Of a DNA stretch of 64,000 nt, positions 54,266 through 64,000 are shown piece by piece. Both the position numbers and the translations under genes were made by a program. The notes below the pieces were generated by a model. That model made no database searches. It saw nothing but the letters and a program-made list of their open reading frames with translations, and was not told the origin of the DNA. Source of the stretch: Heliocidaris erythrogramma (Eukaryota; Echinodermata; Echinoidea; Camarodonta; Echinometridae); NCBI GenBank assembly GCA_025617745.1, contig CM046856.1, positions 46,987,049-47,051,048 of the forward strand. The letters are read 5' to 3'. Each line of letters opens with the position of its first letter. Position 1 is the stretch's first letter.

Positions 54266-54704
54266 TGTGAGCATTCATAGCCATGCAGAGTCATTCTTAT
54301 TCGCGTGTTGCAGTAAATATGGCGGCTGATGAGGCTAACACGCATTCTTAAATTCATTCATAATTTACCACTTAATATTATGCTCGCACGCACAGTCGTT
54401 ATTCGTATTAACTGAAATGGTTTTATAATTCGTTATTCACTTAAGATGGAGGCGTGTAATGCATTACGTTAAACAATTTATGAGAAATGCGACACAATTA
54501 CACTATGTAGCATCATATGTTAATTGGATGGTGTGAGGTGTGTATATTCCACGTTGTGTATGGGTGAGTGTGGAAGCGGTAAACATGATTATATTTCTAC
54601 AAAGGTTTAAAAATTGTACCCTTTTCCCATGTACATGTTATTTCGTTTTGTGCATTCCGGCAATGAATGAACGTAAAAGCTAAATCAAGTATTTTTTCTA
54701 ATGG

Positions 54705-54710
<6 letters not shown>

Positions 54711-54739
<29 letters not shown>
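54711..54739 (+). repeat. (GA)n microsatellite
   Basis: About 14 GA units preceded by tgtgtg. Confidence 0.98.
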
Positions 54740-54743
<4 letters not shown>

Positions 54744-54839
54744 AAATTCAAGTGTAGTCCTACTCCAAAAAAAAAATATGTAATGTGAAGTCATCGTCAA
54801 CCCTACTAGAAACAGAAAGTAATATACATTTAAAAGGGT

Positions 54840-57800
54840 ATTACGGGCTAACTAGAAAACGCTTGAACCCCCTAAACGATTTTTTTTTTTAATTTGACAC
54901 TTTCATTTCAAAGTTACCTCTGCCCAAGTTTTGAATGAAATGGATGGACAACCCAAAATTTAGTTTTGCATGGTCTCATATACATTCACACATGATGGAA
55001 GTAACTCCTTGCCAAACCCGTGCAAAAGCGAAAAGCGACCTTTAAAAGTATTTAGATAATGACCATTATTCAGACATTGAAATCACATTTGGATGAGCAA
55101 CATATCACCAAAGACATTGTAAACTACCATATCGTTATAATATATCTCAGCAATTTTAGTTGCATTTGAGGATAATGAGGCTTGAAATTGGGTTTCTTTT
55201 TTTTTCTTTTGACTCACACTGTATAGTATACGACACACAGGTTAAAGATGTCAAGTCCTTTGAATACATTTACATATGGAGAATACTCCAACAGTGTGCG
55301 TTGATATGCACAGACTAAAACCTGTCACTTACATTACAACAATACTTTCTTTCTAGGAATTCATCTACCTTCCAACAACAATTGCCCGAGGCGGCTGAGG
55401 TAGATATATTTCGTACACTGACTGTATTATTTTTCTTTACGTGTCTGCGTATCGGTGCCATTCTCTGTCGAATTATTAGATTTGCTCTGATTCGACATGG
55501 CTTTGAATTTCTTTGGTGGCCGTAACTCGACTAGGGCGAGTTTTGCCTTCAAAGTAAGAGAACAAAATATCCATTGTTATTATTTGTATTTGTAATATTA
55601 TTGCCGATAAGTCGTAGATTTGCTGATCTGTAAGATTTCATTTCATTTAATATAAGTGAAGCATGAAATAATCAGTTGAGGAGGCATTGACCGCCACAGC
55701 TCTTATTGGTAAATGAAGTGCGAGGAAGCAAAGCGACTGAGCGATGGGGTGTGCAGGGTATTTGTGTGTGTGCGCGCACACACATAATCGTTTATGGCGT
55801 GAACCAATGACTCATAATTATGCATGCATCTGTATGTTACTATATATACTATGTTTGCAGGAATGTACTGAAGATAATATTTAAAAAATTGCATAACCGA
55901 GGACATATTTCCATAAGCAAACAGAGGGCCTAAAACAACCTACCCCTATATATAAGGACATGAAATTTTAAACCGTTTGTAGGTATTCTGAAACCAAGAA
56001 CGTCCTCGGTCTGCTTGTGGCTCTCGAAATTAATGCACAGTTCTTATGTGTGTCCTCGGTTCGGTACCATAGACAAGAAAGAGCGCGCGCTTGTGTGTAT
56101 GTGTGGGGATGGGGGGGGGGGGTGTGTGTGTGTGTGTGTGCGCGTGTGTGGTGTGTGTGTTTTTTTTTTCTCTCTTATAAAAATTGTTAAGGTTTTTTTT
56201 TGTGTTTTTTTTCTCTCCTTTGATGTTTAACATGTTCAATTCATTGAAATAGTTTTAGTGATTAATTGTATTTCTAGTAATGCATTTCAGTGTGTCAAGC
56301 CTTATCTTCTATTGTTCATATGATCATGTAAGTCACTGAAATATTTCAGTTGTGATTTTTATTGTATTTCTGTTATGTAATTCAATGAAAATAATTTTGT
56401 AAAAAGGAAAAAAATCCATGTGGGTGGGAAGGATGGAAGGTTTCTACGCAGTGGTAGTTCCCTAGGGAATGGGTATAGATAGGGGCATATGTGGGTAGGA
56501 AGGGGTCCTTGTCGTTTTTTTTTTTTTTTTAATAATAGATTCCGTAAAAATTATGATTTGTTCACTTTGTTTGGATATACATCATCACATCTAATGTTTA
56601 ATTCTTATATAATCATGTATGGAATAAGTTCAATTCAGTTACAGCATTAGGAACGCACATTTATTAGTTTTGATTTTATACATTCCAGAGGAAGAATATT
56701 TTGCAAGTGATGATAAAGTATTTTATTTGTTTATATTGTTAAAACATTCAAAGAGAATATGTTGATTGTATAATTTGTTTCATGGAATCGTTAATAAAGA
56801 TCATTGAAAAAAAAAAGTGTTTGTGTGTGGGTGTGGTGATATTTTCTTATTATTTTACTTTATTTTACCCTCTCGGTTTCTCTATATTTTTTATTTTCCA
56901 TTTTCTTCTGATTTATGTCATTCGATCGTGCCCCTGACAGCTAAAACGTTGATGTCAAATCTACTGGAAAACAGTAGGGTCATGTTTCAGGTACAATCTC
57001 GTTGTCCTACTGTAATCCTGTACTAATTGGAATTTTCTGCAACTCAGGGAGGTCAAAACAAAATTTTTATAAACAACGTCTAAATCTTCCCACTATCTCT
57101 TATCATCAAAACAGCCACATATTAATTTTGTTGGACCTCACAAGCAAGTAAAAAGTCATGGTTTTTTTTTTTTTTTTTTTTTGGGGGGGGGGGGGGGGGT
57201 TATAGGTTATTTCTGCTGTTACTGAGATAAATCGTGTCTGACGTATTTCCATAACAAGCTAAACACCTTTTACGCAATAAATTTGTATCTGTAGCATTTT
57301 TATGAAAAAAAAGAAAACAAAACTTTTGCAAACTATCAATATTGTACGTCAGTTGTTTTTGCAATAAGGAACTGCCCTTTCTTTGAAAAAGGAAACCAAG
57401 ATTGCATGTCCTCATCTTTCGTCTTCTATTCAACCTCCTCTGCGGACTAACTATATTACTGATTCCCTACACTGAAAATAGAGTAATTGACACGCCTCGA
57501 AAATAAATTTCACCACTCACTCTGCCTATATCGGTTCCACATTAGCATTTAAAATTCAATTTCCTACTTAGTGCTCCGCAAGTAAGTTATGCAGACAGCA
57601 GTGCATATCGGGGGCATAGCCGGAGCAGAATGACAGGAAAGAGGGCAGCATCTGGTCTTTTTTGCACAAATATTTCATTTTGTAGAATTGTTATGAATAT
57701 TTCTTCTGTTCGTCCTAACATTTTATTAATCTACAAACAAAATATGAAAATGTCTTGATGTTAAAATCTTAAACTTGCTAGTCTTATCAACATTTAGAAG

Positions 57801-60100
57801 TTCTAAGTACATGTGCATGTATATCCCTAATGGATTGGAAATTAGGAAAACATGGATAAAATTTCATTGACGTCATTCACCTGGAAAATAAAACGACTTT
57901 GCATTTTATGGTCATTGTGATTGCCTTAAAATAATCACAGTATCATCTGAATGAACTCGCTTCAGTTGAAACGTAGATTTAGAGGGGGAAAAAATCGTTT
58001 TCATAATTGAGAGTTACAATTGTCAAAGTCATCTTCAAGAAACAAATCCTGTAAACGCCACATACCTCAACTAATGTCTTTTTTTAAATCTCTGAAGTAA
58101 TTGACTGGGTTGTGGCTGGGATAAGACCATGAATGAATAAGGCCTATATTATGTAATCCTACATATTTTTTGGGTTATTAGATTCACAGAAATTTAAGTC
58201 CTACAAATGTTTAAGAAATGATATGGAAAACCGATTTCACCCCATAGCAAATCACCTAGATATCCGACTCGGTTTACAATTCAATTTTGCCTTCATTTTG
58301 TGAACATCTCCATATTGAAACAGAAGAACCCGATTATGTGCGCCAGAGTTTTGATATAATCGCATTTCTTTGCAGTATCTACAGCCGATAGTTCACGCAT
58401 GTTTTTGGTGAGATTTAAAGAGGGAGAGAGAGATCTTATTTTCGGAGATACGGCCCGAGGGTATGCAGGTGCATCTGAAACGAAGATCTCGCTCATTATG
58501 AAATAGTTTATCCAGCGCCATTGATACAGAGGTGCCGTGTTGATGAAGAGGAATGGAGAGTTGGAGAGAGAGAAAGAGAGAGAGAGAGAGAAAGACAAAA
58601 GGTTGGGGTAGAAAGACCGAGGGATGTAGAAAGGGTGCATTAGAGAGAGAGAAAAAAAATCATAGCCGTTTTGCTATACCTTTGCATATGGCATTAGTGT
58701 TTGTGTCTGTGCTGATGATGCTACTTTAGCGTTCTAGCTACTTGGTATATTTTGAATTTCATCTTACATTAATCAAAAATATATAATATTGAATTTCTAG
58801 CATTTTTTGGAAAATTGTGTTTTGCACTTTGTGATGGAGACATTTATTGCACCAAATTGAAGACTCATATCTGTTGTTTGCAATTTTATACCCAAATTTT
58901 GGAATTTTCCCCATGTGGAATCGCCCAGATAGAGAGAGAGAGAGAAAGAGAGGGGGGGGGAGGGAGGGAGAGAGAGGGGGTGGGGGAGTGGTTAGCTTAC
59001 CACACTAAAAGTATATGAGCAGAGCAGTGACCTATAATGACCACAGGGAAAGACAAGGAAAATTCGAAATAACGAATCCATCATGTAAATGCCATTTTCA
59101 GGAAATAGTGATTTATGATGCGCGAGCAATGGTCAGACAGTATCGCTGACTCTATAATGGTAAATAGCATGCAGGATCCGTTCGTCGATGTTAATCTATT
59201 ATGTATTGGTTATTATTCAAGATGTTTTTGCCTTCTATGGCTGAACAGAATACATTGCATTCAAATAAAATACAGTAAAATGAAATTTATACTCCATGCA
59301 CTGTACAGTACATGCATGCTTACACATTGGAGCTGGATGTGTGAATAAAATAATAGTGTTATTGATAAATAAACATGGTATTGCTCATGAACAGTTAGGG
59401 GGTATTTGGACGAAGTCCATGTCACTTTACAGTCACACAGAAGGATAGGTTCCTCAATATAATACTTTGCCTTCATCGGGGATAACCGTTGAATATCATA
59501 CCCACTAATTAAATTGGAAAGGTTCAAGAGATTATTTTTCCCCTCTGAAAGTTGAAATTCTAGACTAAAAGAAAGGGAAGGGAGTGGGGCTTGTTTGGTC
59601 TTTGTCATCCCATTGGAATTCAGAGAGTAAGTTTTACAGAGTCGGTTGCCATCATGGAAAGCAAACGAATTGCATGTCAAGAATTCGAGGTTCCTTCATC
59701 CAGTGAGATCGGTAAGTGATTTTCACAATTACTGAGAAAGAGAAAGAGAGAGAGGGGGGGGGGGGGGGGGGGAGTGGACCTTGTAGAGAGCACCTGAGCC
59801 CCTTTAGGTTGTGTCAATTCTTTTCGGAGGACAAGTAATAATAAGAACCTACCACAGTCACAGATCCAAGGGGCAGAGAGAAAATACGAAAAGAGAAATA
59901 CAGACAAATAAGATGAGAGCATGTTCGACGTGATTCGAATCGTCAGTCTCTGTATAGATATAAAATTATATTTCTGCGTTTACAAGGATAAGATGTTTTT
60001 GAGGATTGACTTAAGAGGATAGTTCTTGAGCAATGCATAGGATAAGAGAAGGATATTGGTGGTGGAACAAATTAGGGTCATGAGTTGTAAAAGGAAAGAT
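54840..60100. other. Gene-poor stretch with many simple repeats
   Basis: Includes a G10 run and (TG)n at 56108-56160, T21 joined to G17 at 57162-57199, (GA)n joined to G-runs at 58926-58985 and 59738-59772. No splice-supported gene was recognised. An open frame at 59261-59680 (minus) begins with a short Cys-containing stretch that is mentioned under rejected items. Confidence 0.45.
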
Positions 60101-60150
60101 AAGCTAAACGAATTATTCTAGAATGCATCGTCGATTTTGCCATGTTAGTT

Positions 60151-60365
60151 AATACACAATTAAAACCTTGATATCATATAAGCTATATCAAATTTATAGT
60201 TAATGTATATACATTTATTATATTGACTGCAGTCCGTAATCTATTTATATATATTACGGATTGTGCATATAAAATACACAATTTAAAGCTTGATATCATA
60301 TCAGCTATATCAAATTTATAGTATATAGATTTATTATTTTGACTGCAATCTATTTATATTTACTT
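60151..60365 (+). repeat. 122-bp tandem duplication
   Basis: aatacacaattaaaaccttg (60151) and aatacacaatttaaagcttg (60273) start two copies, each followed by atatcatat.agctatatca and aatttatag, then ttgactgca(g)tc. An inverted pair ccgtaatctatttatata / tatatattacgg lies between them. Confidence 0.85.
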
Positions 60366-60724
60366 TTCCTTATTCTAATTATCCACATTTTCACATCGTA
60401 ATATTAAGTTTAACAAGAGGTTAAATGATCGCCCTGTACATATCAAGACTTCGGGATCTGCATAAACGAAAATTTATGGACGTTAAAAGTTAGACTAGTA
60501 CATGCATTATAATGACTCTAGAGTCCGGTCTAATGATCGGGCCTTCGATTGTGGAGGCTAATATAAAGCCAATAGAAACTGATACATTAAGTCATACTCT
60601 CACCTTTGCCCTTAAAACAAAGCTTACACAATCATGCACACATAAACTTGACATATCTCGCGCAACATGTTTAAGCGTGTACATCATATCTTACACAATA
60701 CGGCAAAGCAGAGCTCTTATTGGT

Positions 60725-60800
60725 GGAGATGACCCCGTCACGTGACGAAATCCTATACCGCCGCCACGCAGCACGAAAACATGGCAGTGTTGATACTGTA
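60725..60800. promoter_or_regulatory. Candidate promoter-like patch with GTCACGTGAC palindrome
   Basis: gtcacgtgac (60736-60745) is a perfect palindrome with an E-box core, followed by a CG-richer patch (accgccgccacgcagcacg). No exon could be assigned. Confidence 0.2.
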
Positions 60801-61664
60801 GCTGTACTGCGCTACGCTGTGTTTTGATAGAAACGAATACATATTCATTACACCTGGAGTGTTTATTCTTTTTTATTTTAGCTCATGCATCTACCCCCAA
60901 AACCGTTCCTCATTTCGTTGTGAGGTCCGTATTTCATTCTTGAATGTGGGCAAGTCAATGTATTAGCTGTTCCTTATTTTTATAATCAACCTTGAATTGT
61001 ATTCAGGTCGTACCTGTCGTTTAGAGTGAGAGAAGGGCAGACAGTAATTTTGGAGAAAGTTTTATCCAACTTGGAACATGACCAAAGACAACCATTCTTA
61101 TCCTAACTTAAAACTCGACGCCTAGTGTTTTCTGTAGTTACTTTCCTTCTTTCTCTCTATGTAAACTTATATTTCTGCCTTTCTTTGATTAACAGGATAA
61201 CAACTGACATTTATCATGCTTCAGTAAAGACAGTTCAGTTGTTGTCATGTAATCGAAGGGTTTACTCTAAACTTCTTTGCAATTCTGTCTCCCTCATCTT
61301 TCCATTCGCTTGGGGATTACATTCTGTTTCTGCATTGCTCTGATATTCCCATCTCTCTTCTCTATTACCTAGCTCTGTATCAAATTACCAAAGTGATTGA
61401 TTGCATTAACATAATACATTATTTTCACTTCGAATACTCTCAGATTATTCGATTAACTTTGTTACGAAAAAAACGTGAGTCATATTTACTGTTTATGGTT
61501 ACTATTTTCCATTCTGGTGAATTGAAAAGTGCCTACAGAGTCACGCATACAATGTATTCATATTCGACGATCGAAATTGATGTATAAAAATTGATTTATC
61601 AAGCTTTCTCAATTCCTACCTTCTGCAGCAGCTTAATTCCTATTTGTAAAGCAAAATCCTTTCT

Positions 61665-61820
61665 ATACGGCGTATCCACAAATTTATCTGGGGGGTAGAT
61701 TTTGTATCTGATCAGCCCCACGTGCTCTAGACCCATTGCAAGTTGTAGTGATTTTTTTCCCGCGGGCCTTCAAGTTAAGGATGGATACGCTATTTTCACC
61801 CTGATGGATACGCCACTGTG
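61665..61820. repeat. Possible MITE with GGCGTATCCA ends
   Basis: cggcgtatccacaaattt at the left is matched inversely by gatggatacgcca at the right (about 61803-61816); a further ggatacgct lies at 61782. Confidence 0.35.
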
Positions 61821-61899
61821 TTTCTTGAGAGTAGAACATATTAATGAGACGAGATAGTGCATTGTGTATGTCTCAGACATTTCATATCTCTATATCAAA

Positions 61900-62260
61900 T
61901 AAAATCAATGACCTTATTTTTTATACCCGTTTGTTTCACTAAATAGCCCTAAAATATTGTAATTCTTTTTTTCACTTTTTTACGTTGCTGTTTGATCCAT
62001 TGGTTAAATTTATTTATTTTTTCTTTGCAAGTTGCATAAATGTATATTTTCTCCCCCCCCCCTTCTCTCCCTTTCTATTTTTACATAAAATTCTCATTTT
62101 CATAAAATGTATTATTGTATGATTTTGTAATGTATGTTATTTGTATTGTACTGTATGTGTTACAGCAGGGCTCCCGTGAAAAGCAGCCTTGCGGCTTGAA
62201 TGGGACTACCCTGCTTTTTATAAAGAAGATAAGATAAGATAAGAAATGAAATAAAATAAA
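61900..62260 (+). mobile_element. Possible LINE 3' end with GATAA tail
   Basis: Sequence with gggctcccgtgaaaagcagc and gaatgggactaccctgcttt ends in (AAGATAAGATAA)n. Such short tandem tails are typical of some non-LTR elements. No frame is left. Confidence 0.35.
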
Positions 62261-62865
62261 TTCGATGTTGTTTCCTACGAACATTCTCTCATTTTTACCA
62301 GTGAAACAACCCCTATCAAAACCAGGACGAAGAAAGCTCTTATCATATTCACCTGCTTCAATCGAACAGCCACGGTGCTCTCCTAGAATTAACTAAAGAT
62401 ACGCAAGCATTTCAAATCATCTCACGTGGAAATAGCAATAAGTATACGTCAAAGAATATGTCAACTTCGGGTGAAATCCTTCATATTTCCAAGCATTTTA
62501 TGCCTGGCAGACCATATTTTCCATTATCCCGCGAAAGACAAATTTCGAAAAATACATACCATTGCCTTCCAGGGTTCGTCACATGGACCGTTCCAAGGCA
62601 TGGATTAAAATTGTTCGGAAGTCTTTGATCGCAAAATCGATCATGCGAATGGACAAATATACATGAATATCACCCGAGTTTCAACTCAACGTTTCTATCT
62701 TCCATGGCCCTCTCAAAATATGACATCAATCAAGTAATAATAACCATAAGGTATTGAAAACTATGTTGAAATGAAAAAGGGCAAACCCCTCTATGTTTAT
62801 ATGGTATTTATCTATCCAGAACTTTGCCTAGTTCTTACTCGTTTGTATGTTCGTAGACGTCAACA

Positions 62866-63749
62866 AGAGCAGAAAGAGTGAGAAGATGCGATGTTTTTAC
62901 AAATTATGCGAATGGTGGGCTTAAAATGGTTGATGTGGAAAAGAAAGTGCTTAGTTTTAAAGGGAGTGGCAAGTCGTAATCCATGGGCCTGACCAGTTGG
63001 CCTGACTCGGGGAAATTCGGATACAATCAGGTCCAATCGTGCGCTACCGAAGGAATGTTATTGCCGAATTCCTCGCGTGATCGTTAACTCGAATCCCTAC
63101 ATACGTAACCGACCAATGAGATTCAAATACTGGAATAAAGAACGCCCGATCTTGTTTACTCAAATTTGGGTCAATGTGCGAACTTTTATTAGCTGCGCGC
63201 GATAAATTGAAGTCGCTTTGAACTTTGATCCAGAGAAAGGAGCAGCCAACTGTAAAACCGCCCATAGATTGCGACTTGTCGCTCCCTTTAAGTTAAGATG
63301 GTTAGGGAGGTTGGTTAACGACATGATAGCCATATGGAAAAAATGGTAATTATTGGTTAAATCGATTTGGAGTTTTAAATTTGATTTGTTCGATAGAAAT
63401 ATACCTCTGTTTTATGTCGAAATAATTCGTGCTATAGGTATCTCGTTGATAATTATAGGGGAGAACTCCCGGTGGAAAAAATATTTTATGACACAGTCAA
63501 TATATTTTTTGCAATTAAAGACCTTTCTTCTGTAAAGAATGGTTTCATAGTGGATTCGTCCGTTTGGAGGACATTTTGACTGGGAACGGAGGATTTAAAA
63601 GTGTGGAAGAAATAATATCCTTGTTGAAATTTCGAAAAAGTAAAAGATCTGCAATTTTTGATTATGTAAAAATACGTCAAGCCATACCTAAAATTTGGCT
63701 TGCACTAATATCCAGTGACAGAACTTTGATTGGACGATATGTTGATTAG
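62866..63749 (+). mobile_element. Decayed LINE (L1-like) ORF2 C-terminal fragment, interrupted by a MITE
   Basis: The left part reads RCDVFTNYANGGLKMVDVEK and KVLSF; after the MITE (62961-63287) it resumes LRWLGRLVND, later FDLFDRNIPLFYVEIIRAIG, and finally LEDILTGNGGFKSVEEIISL with YVKIRQAIPKIWLAL. The order GGLKM-D, W-RL, P-FY, D-L-G, Y-IRQAIP-W is that of the region after the reverse transcriptase in L1-type elements. Stops and frameshifts separate the blocks, so it is a dead copy. Confidence 0.7.
62961..63287. mobile_element. 327-bp MITE with TTAA target duplication, nested in the LINE
   Basis: Ends agggagtggcaagtcgtaat and attgcgacttgtcgctccct, inverse over about 27 bp with four mismatches. 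TTAA lies at 62957-62960 and 63288-63291. A TTAA duplication suggests the piggyBac superfamily. The 73-codon frame inside is not a transposase. Confidence 0.85.
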
Positions 63750-63754
63750 AAATG

Positions 63755-63830
63755 TATATTGGACCAACTGATATTTAGACCAAAGGATGTTAGACCATAT
63801 GACAACTTGACCAAATGGCAATAAACCGTT
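63755..63830 (+). repeat. Short iterated word GACCA
   Basis: ggaccaactgatatttagac, caaaggatgttagacca, and ttgaccaaatggc: gacca recurs four times with a/tgg between. It follows the LINE fragment. Confidence 0.4.
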
Positions 63831-64000
63831 ATGACTTCATCTGCCAAACCTTTGTACAGACTCCCAAACGAGTTATATGTGTTTGTTTGATTTTTTATTA
63901 TAATGTAAATTAAAATGAAACTTTTTTGATAGATTATGAATGAATGCGATTGGAAATTTAAAAAGTAGCCTGATTTGGGGCTGATTAAAGGGCCCATGCC

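Noticed and set aside
59261-59680. 139-codon minus frame starting TCNSFAFHDGNRLCKTY
   Set aside because: The Cys spacing recalls a PAN/apple domain, but the match is only about 20 residues, the rest shows no domain, and no convincing acceptor precedes it.
1-64000. CRISPR arrays, bacterial operons or prophage
   Set aside because: Spliced exons, SINEs and LINE remnants show this is animal nuclear DNA; tandem repeats seen lack CRISPR spacing.

Overview
The window is eukaryotic, AT-rich, intron-rich and full of mobile-element debris. A marine invertebrate deuterostome, most likely an echinoderm (sea urchin type), fits best. The reasons are one long, conserved ion-channel gene with small exons, tRNA-type SINEs ending in an ATT repeat, many short foldback/MITE elements, and frequent poly-G and GA tracts. 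The species is inferred, not proven.

The only gene that can be reconstructed with confidence lies on the minus strand at 5,662-24,807. It is an ELK/Kv12-type voltage-gated potassium channel (KCNH8-like). Eighteen coding exons (called exons 2-19) join in frame from the PAS domain to a TGA stop. They give 1,044 residues without a frameshift or internal stop: PAS, S1-S4 voltage sensor, S5-pore-S6 with SVGFGN, C-linker and cyclic-nucleotide-binding homology domain, a low-complexity tail, a C-terminal coiled coil and a final T-D-L. The start-codon exon (about 76 nt in relatives) was not found and probably lies to the right of 24,807, perhaps outside the window.

Layout. 1-5,660: 3' flank of the channel gene, with a 170-bp tandem array carrying CRE palindromes, a SINE with a 7SL-like head, a MITE cluster and a 264-bp tandem duplication. 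5,662-24,807: the channel gene; its introns hold MITE pairs (one with a nested insertion), the first two GTCCTCGGA foldback elements inside TG repeats, polypurine tracts and a small intragenic duplication of an exon end. 24,808-64,000: mostly gene-poor sequence with scattered elements: a GC-rich terminal-inverted-repeat island at 31.4-32.8 kb, several MITEs, a hAT-type MITE with an 8-bp target duplication, three tRNA-related SINEs, a 663-bp foldback element at 42.5-43.2 kb, and at the right edge a decayed LINE interrupted by a TTAA-flanked MITE. A few short open stretches with good splice signals may be exons of unseen genes; they are weak.

The most notable observations are the 7SL-like SINE head, two SINEs sharing one body but having different heads, the TG-repeat-embedded element family, the duplicated exon end with alternative donor sites, and nested insertions whose empty sites can be read in the same window.
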